From contig NZ_FNGG01000001.1 in assembly GCF_900102915.1 (NCBI RefSeq), positions 744,001 to 808,000 on the forward strand: a DNA stretch of 64,000 nucleotides. Direction: 5' to 3'. A model generated the notes under the pieces. That model saw only the letters and a program-made list of their open reading frames with translations. It had not been told where the DNA came from and searched no databases. The translations under genes and the position numbers were made by a program. This stretch comes from Salinimicrobium catena (lineage in GTDB: Bacteria; Bacteroidota; Bacteroidia; Flavobacteriales; Flavobacteriaceae). Below are positions 34,890-42,827 of the stretch, in pieces; position 1 is the first letter of the stretch, and the number at the start of each line of letters is the position of its first letter.

Positions 34890-35480
34890 ATGATGCATCC
34901 TCATACCGAAGTAAGGTTCATTAGCAAGGAAATTGGCCATGGTGTTGTGGCGACCAGGTTCATTCCCAGGGGTACCATTACCTGGGTACAGGATGAACTG
35001 GACAGGGTTCTTACTCCGGCTGAGGTTGAAAAGATGCGTCCCCAGACCCGAGAGCTGGTAGACAAATATTCCTTCAGGAACAATAAAGGACATTTTGTGC
35101 TTTGCTGGGACCTTTCCAAATACGTAAATCATAGCTTCAGGTCGAACTGTCTTTCCACAGCCTATGATTTTGAACTTGCGGTTAGGGATATAAATGAAGG
35201 GGAGCAGCTGACAGATGATTATGGCTACCTTAATGTGGTCGAGCCATTCAAAGCGCTTGATGAAGGTGCAGAGCGTGATACAGTTTATCCGGACGATCTT
35301 TTGCGCTATCATCAGGAGTGGGATGCACAGCTATTTCAGGCTTTCAGGCACTTTAAACAGGTAGAGCAGCCTTTGCTGTCATTTGTGCCTCAAAAGGTGC
35401 TTGAGAACATTCGTCAGAAACTGAACAACAATGAGCCCCTGGATTCCATTCTGAACCTCTATTGCGGAGAAATTAACTGA
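34890..35480 (+). CDS. SET-domain protein
   Basis: 196 residues. The sequence follows the SET lysine-methyltransferase fold: HGVVATRFIPRGTITW (SET-N), the knot-forming KYVNHSFRSNCLSTAYDFELA (given in parts, NHS motif) and the EGEQLTDDYGYLN element. The usual post-SET cysteines are missing. The C-terminal ~65 residues are helical. The substrate is unknown. It sits between bioA and the ketoacyl synthase, on the same strand. Two adjacent ATGs (34890, 34893) make the start uncertain by one residue. Confidence 0.85.
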   Translation: MMHPHTEVRFISKEIGHGVVATRFIPRGTITWVQDELDRVLTPAEVEKMRPQTRELVDKYSFRNNKGHFVLCWDLSKYVNHSFRSNCLSTAYDFELAVRDINEGEQLTDDYGYLNVVEPFKALDEGAERDTVYPDDLLRYHQEWDAQLFQAFRHFKQVEQPLLSFVPQKVLENIRQKLNNNEPLDSILNLYCGEIN

Positions 35481-35510
35481 TTTCTGCAGGGAATTCTGGA
35501 TCTCAGCCCT

Positions 35511-35518
35511 TATTTTTG
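35511..35518 (+). promoter_or_regulatory. -7 box (TATTTTTG) before the ketoacyl synthase gene
   Basis: Perfect TAnnTTTG. Transcription would start near 35525, so the leader is only about 2 or 11 nt depending on which TTG start codon is used. Confidence 0.6.
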
Positions 35519-35535
35519 CCCCAAAATTGCAATTT

Positions 35536-36717
35536 TTGAAAACGAACATATCTATTACCTCGGTAGGAGCTGTATCAGCTTTAGGTTCGGCTGAATTAGA
35601 GGTTTGGGAACATTATAAAGAGGAGCGCCATTTTCTTCGGAAGCATGACTTTGCGGGCACCGAAGCTTTTGGAGCTTTTTTGCCTGAAAGGCTGCGATTG
35701 GAGATCGAACAATTACGGGAAGAAAACCCGAACTTCAAAAAAGTGGATGATTCTGTTCTTTTTGGGGTCTATGCCTCGAGAAAGGCAGTGCAAAAGGCAG
35801 TATGGGAAAAGGGAGAAGAAATAGGCATCAATATTGGCAGTTCCCGTGGGGCCACGTCACTTTTTGAAAATTACCACCGGGACTTTCTCCAGAACGGCAA
35901 GGCTAACACTCTAACCTCGCCAAACACTACTTTGGGTAACATTTCCTCCTGGGTAGCACAGGATCTGCAGAGCAATGGAGTGGAGATCTCCCATTCGGTA
36001 ACCTGTTCAACCGCGCTGCATGCCGTTTTGAACGGGGTGGCCTGGATCAATTCGGGGATGACCCAAAAATTTCTGGCCGGTGGTAGCGAGGCTGCCTTAA
36101 CACCTTTTACCATATCCCAGGTGCAGGCCATGAAAATTAGCGCCAGGGAAGATATGGACTATCCCTGTCAGGCCCTGAACCTTCAAAAAAAGCAGAATTC
36201 CATGGTGCTTGGAGAAGGGGCGGCGGTGATCTGTATGGAGGCCGGGGAACGGGAAAATGCACTCGCTTTGATCTCGGGGGTTGGATATGCTACGGAAAGA
36301 TTGAAGCATTCAGTTTCAATTTCAGCTAATGGCTCGGCATTTCAGCAGTCCATGAAAATGGCAATGGGAGATCTTTCTCCGGCTGAAGTTGACGCGATCG
36401 TAATGCATGCCCCCGGTACCATCAAGGGAGACCTTTCAGAAATGAAGGCCATAAAGGCTGTCTTTGGGAAGGAATTACCTGCCCTCACCACCAATAAGTG
36501 GAAAATAGGGCATACCTTCGGGGCTTCGGGTACCCTGAGCCTGGAGCTGGCAATTCTTATGCTGCAGCAGGGGGAATTCATTTCGGTTCCTTTTTCTTCG
36601 GAAAGTAAGGCCCCTAAAAAACTGAGGAATATCCTGGTCAATGCGGTAGGTTTCGGCGGAAACGCGGTAACTATCCTGGTAAGCCTTCCGAAGCAAACAC
36701 GGGAAAAAGCTTTTTGA
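35536..36717 (+). CDS. Beta-ketoacyl synthase of the biotin cluster
   Basis: 393 residues from TTG 35536 (TTG 35527 would add three). Thiolase-fold condensing enzyme with a complete Cys-His-His triad: Cys157 in SVTCSTALHA, His291 in VMHAPGT and His326 in IGHTFGASG. A GGSEAALTPF segment and the Gly-rich C-terminus NAVGFGGNAV agree with FabF/KAS II relatives. Placed between bioA and bioB, it may build the pimeloyl chain; this is inference, and housekeeping fatty-acid elongation is the alternative. No ATG exists near the expected N-terminus. Confidence 0.88.
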   Translation: MKTNISITSVGAVSALGSAELEVWEHYKEERHFLRKHDFAGTEAFGAFLPERLRLEIEQLREENPNFKKVDDSVLFGVYASRKAVQKAVWEKGEEIGINIGSSRGATSLFENYHRDFLQNGKANTLTSPNTTLGNISSWVAQDLQSNGVEISHSVTCSTALHAVLNGVAWINSGMTQKFLAGGSEAALTPFTISQVQAMKISAREDMDYPCQALNLQKKQNSMVLGEGAAVICMEAGERENALALISGVGYATERLKHSVSISANGSAFQQSMKMAMGDLSPAEVDAIVMHAPGTIKGDLSEMKAIKAVFGKELPALTTNKWKIGHTFGASGTLSLELAILMLQQGEFISVPFSSESKAPKKLRNILVNAVGFGGNAVTILVSLPKQTREKAF

Positions 36718-36743
36718 AGCAGGCGAAACAAATGCATTTTATT

Positions 36744-36751
36744 TACTTTTG
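36744..36751 (+). promoter_or_regulatory. -7 box (TACTTTTG) before bioB
   Basis: Perfect TAnnTTTG, 18 nt before the ATG at 36770. The in-frame TTG at 36749 lies inside it and was rejected as the start of bioB. Confidence 0.6.
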
Positions 36752-36769
36752 AATTTCAAAAACATAATT

Positions 36770-37858
36770 ATGGCGATTAGGCACGACTGGACAAAAGAAG
36801 AGATACTCGAGATATATAATAAACCTTTTATGGAGCTGCTTTACGAAGCGGCCACTATTCACCGGGAACACCATGATCCCAATACCGTGCAGGTTTCGAC
36901 GCTTTTGTCGATCAAGACCGGGGGCTGTCCCGAAGATTGCGGGTACTGTCCGCAGGCGGCCCGTTATCACACAGATCTTGAGGGTAATGATTTGATGAGC
37001 GTGAACCAGGTGAAAGCTCAGGCCTTAAGAGCCAAGGAATCGGGTAGCTCGCGAGTTTGTATGGGTGCGGCGTGGAGAAATGTAAAAGACGGGGAAGAGT
37101 TTGATAATGTGCTTGAAATGGTGCGTACCATCAATAAGCTTGACATGGAAGTTTGCTGTACTTTGGGAATGCTTACCGAAAATCAGGCCCAGCGCTTGGC
37201 GGAAGCCGGACTTTACGCGTATAACCATAACCTTGACTCTTCAGAAGAGTATTATAAAGAGGTGATCTCAACCCGCGGTTTTGAAGACCGACTTAAAACT
37301 ATAGACAACGTAAGGAAAACGAACGTTACTGTTTGTAGCGGAGGAATAATCGGGATGGGTGAAACCGTTGAAGATCGTGCCGGAATGCTAGTTGCTTTAT
37401 CAACTTTAAGTCCGCAGCCTGAATCTGTGCCTATCAATGCCTTGGTGCCTGTGGAAGGAACTCCGTTAGCCGAACAGGAGCAGGTGCCTATCTGGGATAT
37501 GATCAGGATGGTGGCGACAACGCGTATCGTCATGCCTGAAACCCAGGTGAGATTATCTGCTGGAAGGACCCAAATGAGCAGGGAAGGGCAGGCCATGTGC
37601 TTCTTTGCCGGGGCGAACTCTATTTTCGCCGGAGATAAGCTGCTCACTACTCCAAACCCGGATGTGAACGAGGATATGCAAATGTTCAAAGCTTTGGGAT
37701 TGAATCCGCAGAAACCATTCACCAAAAAGTCGCAGCCCGAAAGCGTAGATGCCGAAAATTCGAAGTTTCAAAATCTTGGGGAGAAGCCAAAATGGTCAAG
37801 GCCCGGGCATACCATTGAACGTAACCTTGCGGCACAGGGTAAGTCTAAAAAGGCTTAA
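36770..37858 (+). CDS. bioB: Biotin synthase
   Basis: 362 residues from ATG 36770. Radical-SAM enzyme that inserts sulphur into dethiobiotin. The [4Fe-4S] cluster motif is Cys53-x3-Cys57-x2-Cys60 (GGCPEDCGYCPQ). Further conserved parts are ESGSSRVCMGAAWR, YNHNLDSSEEYY, CSGGIIGMGE and RLSAGR, whose Arg binds the [2Fe-2S] cluster, and the C-terminal FFAGANSIFAGDKLLTT. With bioF, bioD and bioA in the window, the late biotin pathway is complete; no bioC or bioH is seen. Confidence 0.97.
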   Translation: MAIRHDWTKEEILEIYNKPFMELLYEAATIHREHHDPNTVQVSTLLSIKTGGCPEDCGYCPQAARYHTDLEGNDLMSVNQVKAQALRAKESGSSRVCMGAAWRNVKDGEEFDNVLEMVRTINKLDMEVCCTLGMLTENQAQRLAEAGLYAYNHNLDSSEEYYKEVISTRGFEDRLKTIDNVRKTNVTVCSGGIIGMGETVEDRAGMLVALSTLSPQPESVPINALVPVEGTPLAEQEQVPIWDMIRMVATTRIVMPETQVRLSAGRTQMSREGQAMCFFAGANSIFAGDKLLTTPNPDVNEDMQMFKALGLNPQKPFTKKSQPESVDAENSKFQNLGEKPKWSRPGHTIERNLAAQGKSKKA

Positions 37859-37902
37859 GTATAGTTACTGGCGGGAACCTCAGGGAGATAAGTTGTGGAA
37901 CG

Positions 37903-38781
37903 ATGAAAGAAGGATTGAAATTAACCGAAATTCCAAGAGAAGAGAGCCTTTCAAAAAAGGACTTTTTAGCGAAGTATGTTAAGCCACAGAAGCCGGTGGT
38001 CATCGAAAAACTGATCGGAGACTGGCCGGCATACGAGAAATGGTCGCTTGATTACATGAAGCAAATGGCCGGAGAGAAGGTCGTGCCGCTTTTTGATGAC
38101 AGGCCCATCTCATCTAAATATAAGTTTAATGAGCCCCATGAAAGGATGAAGATGGGTGATTACATTGAGCTGCTGAAAAAAGGGCCTACCAGCTATCGTG
38201 TCTTTCTCTACCACCTGTTGAAGGAGGTGCCGGCATTACAAAAGGATTTTAGTTATCCCAATATCGGTTTGCGACTGCTGAAGCAGATCCCGATGCTCTT
38301 CTTTGGTGGGGAAGGTTCCAAGGTCTTCATGCATTATGATATTGACTATGCCAACATCCTGCATTTTCACTTTCATGGAAAGAAGCAATGTATACTTTTT
38401 CCGCCTTCAGAAACAAAATACCTTTACAAGGTACCTCATGCTTTGATAGCTCGGGAGGATATAGACTTTATGAACCCCGACTATGAAAAGTTTCCGGCTC
38501 TCAAAAAGGCCCAAGGTCTAATTACCGAGCTGAAGCATGGGGAGACGCTATATATGCCTGAGGGTTACTGGCACCAGATGACGTACCTCACTGCGGGATT
38601 TTCCATGAGCCTGAGGGCAACACCACGAAACCTCAAGAATCTTTCAAAAGCTGTCTATAATGTCTTTTTTATGCGGCATTTTGATAATTATATGCGCAGT
38701 TGGAAAGGTCAAAAGTGGATAGATTACAAGAACGAGCAGGCGGTAAAACGCACTAATCGCAAGAATAAGATCACTCAATAA
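37903..38781 (+). CDS. Cupin-like (JmjC-type) Fe(II)/2-oxoglutarate dioxygenase
   Basis: 292 residues. The cupin_8/JmjC core has a metal triad: His144 and Asp146 in FMHYDIDYAN and a distal His224 in PEGYWHQMTYL. N-terminal PVVIEKLIGDWPAYEKW resembles FIH/JMJD hydroxylase relatives. Likely a protein or small-molecule hydroxylase; no substrate can be named. The last 11 nt overlap the 3' end of the convergent recX gene. Confidence 0.88.
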   Translation: MKEGLKLTEIPREESLSKKDFLAKYVKPQKPVVIEKLIGDWPAYEKWSLDYMKQMAGEKVVPLFDDRPISSKYKFNEPHERMKMGDYIELLKKGPTSYRVFLYHLLKEVPALQKDFSYPNIGLRLLKQIPMLFFGGEGSKVFMHYDIDYANILHFHFHGKKQCILFPPSETKYLYKVPHALIAREDIDFMNPDYEKFPALKKAQGLITELKHGETLYMPEGYWHQMTYLTAGFSMSLRATPRNLKNLSKAVYNVFFMRHFDNYMRSWKGQKWIDYKNEQAVKRTNRKNKITQ

Positions 38782-39250
38782 GAGAACTGGTAAGATCGAA
38801 AACCAGTCCGGCTTCGTAGCCTTTTTGAAGCAAGTGGTCTGAAAGCTTTTTTCTTCGTTTTAATTTATTGGGTTCCCTGAGGAGCTTCAGTTTCTTTTCG
38901 GCCAGTTCAATAAGGGTTTCACGGTAATCATCTTCATTGATCTCGGTCATGGCCAATTTGATGATAGGAGAGGAGATCTCTCTCAGTTTTAGCTCCTGCC
39001 TGATCCTTATTCGCCCCCATTTTTTTATCCGGAACTTTCCGCGGACAAAACTTCTGGCAAAGCGCTCCTCGTTCAGGAAATCCTCCTGCATGAGCTTGAT
39101 GATGATCTGCTCCCTGGCTTCAGGGATCATTCGCATCTCCAAAAGCTTATCTTCCACCTCCTTTTGCGATCTGTCCCGATAGGCGCAGAACTGCATGAGT
39201 TTCACTGTAGCTTCTTTGACGGTATACGATTTTCCGGAGTCTTTATTCAA
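38771..39250 (-). CDS. recX: Regulatory protein RecX
   Basis: 159 residues of three-helix repeats. RecX binds RecA filaments and limits their activity. Conserved segments: CAYRDRSQKEVEDKL, LMQEDFLNEERFARSFVRGK and KWGRIRIRQEL. No recA is adjacent. Upstream on the minus strand lie a palindromic repeat (39292-39330) and the terminator of the RNase G gene, so recX should have its own promoter, which I could not identify. Confidence 0.92.
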   Translation of the reverse strand: MNKDSGKSYTVKEATVKLMQFCAYRDRSQKEVEDKLLEMRMIPEAREQIIIKLMQEDFLNEERFARSFVRGKFRIKKWGRIRIRQELKLREISSPIIKLAMTEINEDDYRETLIELAEKKLKLLREPNKLKRRKKLSDHLLQKGYEAGLVFDLTSSLIE

Positions 39251-39330
39251 GGTTCAAGATTCAAAAATAGTTAGTAAAAATAAGATTTTTGGTAGTGAGA
39301 TCTCAATACTCAATTCTCATATCTCACTAC
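39246..39330. repeat. Short-word repeats and a 10-bp palindrome before recX
   Basis: GTAGTGAGAT (39292-39301) and its exact complement ATCTCACTAC (39321-39330) enclose 19 nt made of CTCA-type words. Next to it (39246-39263) is a run of TTCAAG-like words repeated about three times. It resembles dispersed intergenic repeats rather than coding or promoter sequence. Confidence 0.7.
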
Positions 39331-39335
39331 TAGAA

Positions 39336-39372
39336 ATAAAAAAACGCCTCCCAAATTAATGAAAGGCGTTTC
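39336..39372 (-). terminator. Intrinsic terminator of the RNase G gene
   Basis: On the minus strand AAACGCCT and AGGCGTTT pair around a 14-nt loop, followed by a run of seven T. Confidence 0.85.
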
Positions 39373-39377
39373 TAATG

Positions 39378-40919
39378 TTATTGAATCACTTCCCCGTCTT
39401 TGTCGTGAAAATGATATTCAAGATACGTGTAAGCATCTCTTGGTACAATTTTTACCCAGCGTTTGTGGTCGAAGAACCATTTGGCGCGTGGTGATGGAAA
39501 ACCATTTGTTAAAAAGGCTGCTATAAAAGGATGTGCACTTAAAGTGATCTTTTTATAGTCTTTTTTGATCAGTTTTTCGAGGTCGGTTGTGATCTTGTTT
39601 ACCAAAACAATTGGAGCTTCTATTTCATCTCCCTGTTTGTTAGGGTTTTCTTCCCTTGTTTTGATATTCATTTCGGGCCGAACCCTTTGTCGTGTGATCT
39701 GTACTAGTCCAAATTTACTTGGAGGCAGTATCTTGTGTTTGGCGCGGTCATCACTCATTTCTTTTCTGAGGTGATCATACAAAGCCTTTCTGTTCTCGGC
39801 TTTGTTCATGTCAATGAAATCAACTACGATGATACCTCCCATGTCGCGAAGGCGCAGTTGACGGGCAATTTCTGTAGCACTGATGAGGTTTACCTCGAGT
39901 GCGGTGTCTTCCTGGTTCTTGGATTTGTTAGAGCGGTTTCCGCTGTTCACGTCAATGACGTGCATGGCTTCTGTGTGCTCTATTACCAGGTATGCCCCTT
40001 TGTTCATGGACACTGTGCGGCCAAAAGTAGTTTTGATCTGTCTCTCTATCCCGAACTTCTCAAAGATCGGTACGTTGGAGTCATACAGCTTCACAATCGA
40101 TTCTTTTTTTGGAGCGATCTCGCTCACATAATCTTTGATTTGTGTGTACAAAGTCTCATCGTCAACACATATGGAAGTAAAAGTGTCGTTAAACACATCT
40201 CTAAGAATAGAAGATGCTCTGTTTAGTTCTCCAAGTACTTTGGATGGATGAGGAGCTTTGTGCAGCTTTTTACACATTCCTGTCCAACGATTCATCAAAT
40301 TTTGTAGGTCGTTGTCCAGTTCTGCTACTTTTCTGCCTTCTGCTACGGTACGTACAATAATGCCAAAACCTTTGGGTTTTATACTTTTCACCAGTCTTTT
40401 GAGCCGGTCTTTTTCTTCCTTGCTCTCTATTTTTTGAGAAACAGAGATGCGGTTTGAAAATGGGACCAGCACGATGTAACGGCCGGGAAGGGAAAGTTCT
40501 GAACTTATCCTTGGGCCTTTGGTGGAAATCGGCTCTTTTACTACCTGTACCAGTAGCGATTGATTTGATTTTAAGACATCAGTGATACTTCCGTCTTTAT
40601 CAATATCTTTTTCAAAAGGAAAATCCTTGAGGGAGTAATCCTTTAATTTACCTGTGCTTACACGTTTTACGAACTTCAGCAAAGAAAGTACCTGTGGGCC
40701 AAGGTCATGATAGTGCAAAAATGCATCTTTCGTATAGCCTACATTTACAAAGCCGGCATTTAATCCGGGGACAGCTTTTCTTACTTTGGCGATAAAAATA
40801 TCGCCTACAGAGAAATTACTGTCGTCTTCTTCCTTGTTGAGTTCTATTAGTTTTCCATCTTTTAATAAGGCAAAATCTACAGCAGAGGAACCGGTTCTAA
40901 TAATTAACTCTTTGTTCAC
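39378..40919 (-). CDS. rng: Ribonuclease G (RNase E/G family)
   Basis: 513 residues. Endoribonuclease for rRNA and mRNA maturation. N-terminal S1-like domain (GDIFIAKVRKAVPGLNAGFVNVGY in part), RNase-H-like part, and the DNase-I-like catalytic region with VIDVNSGNRSNK and GGIIVVDFIDM (catalytic Asp residues). After the RQRVRPEM motif, E. coli RNase G/E has a CxxC zinc link; here the following sequence (NIKTREENPNK) has no cysteine. The enzyme may dimerise without zinc, as seen in relatives of this phylum. Confidence 0.94.
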   Translation of the reverse strand: MNKELIIRTGSSAVDFALLKDGKLIELNKEEDDSNFSVGDIFIAKVRKAVPGLNAGFVNVGYTKDAFLHYHDLGPQVLSLLKFVKRVSTGKLKDYSLKDFPFEKDIDKDGSITDVLKSNQSLLVQVVKEPISTKGPRISSELSLPGRYIVLVPFSNRISVSQKIESKEEKDRLKRLVKSIKPKGFGIIVRTVAEGRKVAELDNDLQNLMNRWTGMCKKLHKAPHPSKVLGELNRASSILRDVFNDTFTSICVDDETLYTQIKDYVSEIAPKKESIVKLYDSNVPIFEKFGIERQIKTTFGRTVSMNKGAYLVIEHTEAMHVIDVNSGNRSNKSKNQEDTALEVNLISATEIARQLRLRDMGGIIVVDFIDMNKAENRKALYDHLRKEMSDDRAKHKILPPSKFGLVQITRQRVRPEMNIKTREENPNKQGDEIEAPIVLVNKITTDLEKLIKKDYKKITLSAHPFIAAFLTNGFPSPRAKWFFDHKRWVKIVPRDAYTYLEYHFHDKDGEVIQ

Positions 40920-41085
40920 TCTTAATGATTTTTATCTACACTCACCGGGGCAAGTACAGATGGATTAAACAATAAAATTCACAGGGTTTTTAAATCCTGA
41001 AGAAATTTAAACTCCGGTTTAGGTAAAACTGAAGTTTAAATTTCGATTTCAAAGAACGTTTTAAACAAAAAAAGTAGTGTGAAAA

Positions 41086-41175
41086 CTACTTTTTCTTGTG
41101 GCGGTTAGCTCTTCTTCTTTTCTTACGCTTGTGCGTCGCTACCTTATGTCTTTTTCTTTTTTTACCACTTGGCAT
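41086..41175 (-). CDS. 29-residue Lys/Arg-rich protein, probable ribosomal small protein of Bacteroidota
   Basis: A complete frame from ATG (41173-41175) to TAG (41086-41088): it starts MPSGKKRKRHKVATH and ends RRRANRHKKK. About 60% of residues are Lys or Arg, with several His. This sequence is strongly conserved in the phylum as I recall it. It may correspond to the small Bacteroidota-specific large-subunit protein described from the Flavobacterium ribosome, but that identity is from memory. It lies 55 nt downstream of HU on the same strand; a 6-bp CTGCCC/GGGCAG hairpin (41210-41223) separates them. Confidence 0.85.
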   Translation of the reverse strand: MPSGKKRKRHKVATHKRKKRRRANRHKKK

Positions 41176-41230
41176 AGTGTGACTTTTAGATTAATAAATT
41201 ATTTTTTGCCTGCCCTCGGGCAGTAAGGTC

Positions 41231-41521
41231 TTACTTTACTTCTACGTTGGTCTTTACACCTTCAACAAATACTTTGGCAGGTTTGAATGCCGGAATGTTG
41301 TGAGCTGGGATCTTGATAGTAGTGTTCTTGGAAATGTTTCTTCCTGTCTTTTCTGCTCTTGTCTTAATGATAAAGCTTCCAAAACCTCTTAGGTAAACAT
41401 TATCTCCGGCTTCCAGTGAAGTTTTCACCTCTTCCATGAAGGTTTCAACGGTCGCCTGTACGTCTCCTTTTTCCATTCCTAATTTTTCGGAGATCTTTGC
41501 CACAATATCTGCTTTCGTCAT
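41231..41521 (-). CDS. HU-family DNA-binding protein
   Basis: 96 residues. Nucleoid protein that bends DNA. N-terminal helices (MTKADIVAKISEKLGMEKGDVQ, in part), the beta-arm segment GFGSFIIKTRAEKTGRNI and the PAHNIPAFKPAK tail are diagnostic of HU/IHF. It has its own strong promoter upstream and is followed by the gene for the 29-residue basic protein. Confidence 0.95.
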   Translation of the reverse strand: MTKADIVAKISEKLGMEKGDVQATVETFMEEVKTSLEAGDNVYLRGFGSFIIKTRAEKTGRNISKNTTIKIPAHNIPAFKPAKVFVEGVKTNVEVK

Positions 41522-41565
41522 TGTCGTATGATTTATTAAATTGGGGTTTGTAAATTTTCGAGGTG

Positions 41566-41597
41566 CAAATATAGGAATTAAATCTGCAACTTTTCAA
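41566..41597 (-). promoter_or_regulatory. Bacteroidota-type promoter of the HU gene
   Basis: On the minus strand TTG (41597-41595), 21 nt, TATATTTG (41573-41566). Both boxes match consensus. The leader would be about 40 nt. Confidence 0.75.
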
Positions 41598-41658
41598 TCC
41601 TAAACCATTAAATAGTAAGAGAATAAAGAATTATTATTGCAGCTAAGAATTTTATTTG

Positions 41659-42699
41659 ATGCCTTTTGCTAAAAAACTGACTTCTTGGTACTTGGAAAAT
41701 AAAAGGGATCTCCCCTGGCGTAAAACATCTGATCCTTACCGGGTTTGGTTGAGCGAAATTATACTTCAGCAAACGCGTGTCGCCCAGGGAATGCCTTACT
41801 ATTTTCGCTTTATAAATGTATTTCCTACTGTTTTTGATCTCGCTAATGCTTCGGAAGAAGAAGTGCTCAAACAATGGCAGGGTCTCGGCTACTATTCCCG
41901 CGCCCGAAACCTGCAGGCAGCTGCTAAATTCGTGGCTGAAGAGCTCGGCGGAAAATTTCCCGATAATTATCGTGATCTCTTAAAGCTTAAGGGAGTGGGT
42001 GACTACACCGCCAGCGCGGTAGCCTCTATATGTTTTAATGAACCGGTGGCGGTGGTAGATGGCAATGTCTTCAGGGTGCTTTCCAGGGTCTTCGGAATAG
42101 ATACTCCTATTAATACCACTCAGGGTAAAAAGAAATTCGGGGAAAAGGCACAAACGCTCCTCGATAAAAAGGATCCTGCGGAATTCAATCAGGCTATAAT
42201 GGAATTTGGCGCCCTGCACTGCACTCCGCGGAAACCGCAGTGTGAAATCTGCCCTTTGGCAGCCGAATGTGTTGCCTTTAACCAGAACAGGATCTCCCAG
42301 CTCCCGGTAAAGCTGAAGAAGCAAAAGATCAAGACGCGGCATTTCAATTACCTGGTGTTCGTTTCCAAAGAAGAGAAGACAATTCTGCAACAACGCAAAG
42401 GCAAAGGTATCTGGAAAGGATTATATGAATTCCCGCTGGTGGAAACCGCTTCCGAAGCTTCATTTTCAAACCTGGTGCAGGAAGACGCCTGCCAGGATTA
42501 TAACGTAATAAAGGAGGAGAGGGTAGATCTTTTTAATGAAACACCTATAGTTCATAAACTTTCCCACCAGCACATCCACACGAAATTCTGGATCGTGAAC
42601 TGCGAAGAACTTCCGGAAGAGGGGATAGCCTTTGGTGATGTGGAGAAGCTTCCGGTGCCGGCGCTGATCGAAAAATTTATTGATACCTATGGTTTTTAG
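41659..42699 (+). CDS. mutY: A/G-specific adenine glycosylase
   Basis: 346 residues from ATG 41659. Removes adenine opposite 8-oxoguanine. LPWRKTSDPYRVWLSEIILQQT (in part) with the catalytic Glu, the HhH LKGVGDYTASAVAS, the catalytic Asp in VVDGNVFRV, and the [4Fe-4S] loop CTPRKPQCEICPLAAEC are all present. The C-terminal ~120 residues form the NUDIX-like domain that reads 8-oxoG. In flavobacteria mutY commonly precedes ssb and the gld genes, as here. Confidence 0.96.
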   Translation: MPFAKKLTSWYLENKRDLPWRKTSDPYRVWLSEIILQQTRVAQGMPYYFRFINVFPTVFDLANASEEEVLKQWQGLGYYSRARNLQAAAKFVAEELGGKFPDNYRDLLKLKGVGDYTASAVASICFNEPVAVVDGNVFRVLSRVFGIDTPINTTQGKKKFGEKAQTLLDKKDPAEFNQAIMEFGALHCTPRKPQCEICPLAAECVAFNQNRISQLPVKLKKQKIKTRHFNYLVFVSKEEKTILQQRKGKGIWKGLYEFPLVETASEASFSNLVQEDACQDYNVIKEERVDLFNETPIVHKLSHQHIHTKFWIVNCEELPEEGIAFGDVEKLPVPALIEKFIDTYGF

Positions 42700-42827
42700 A
42701 CACTCTGCTTTTTTGTACTTTTCCCGAAGTATTTCCGGAAGGAAAGAAAAAGAAAAAGTGCGAATTTTATAACCGAAGCATTTTTTCCTTATTTTAGAAT
42801 TTAATTCAATTTTTAAACCGAAATAAA

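Noticed and set aside
34839-35312. 157-codon minus-strand frame opposite the SET gene
   Set aside because: The plus-strand SET-domain protein explains the region; the minus frame has no family features.
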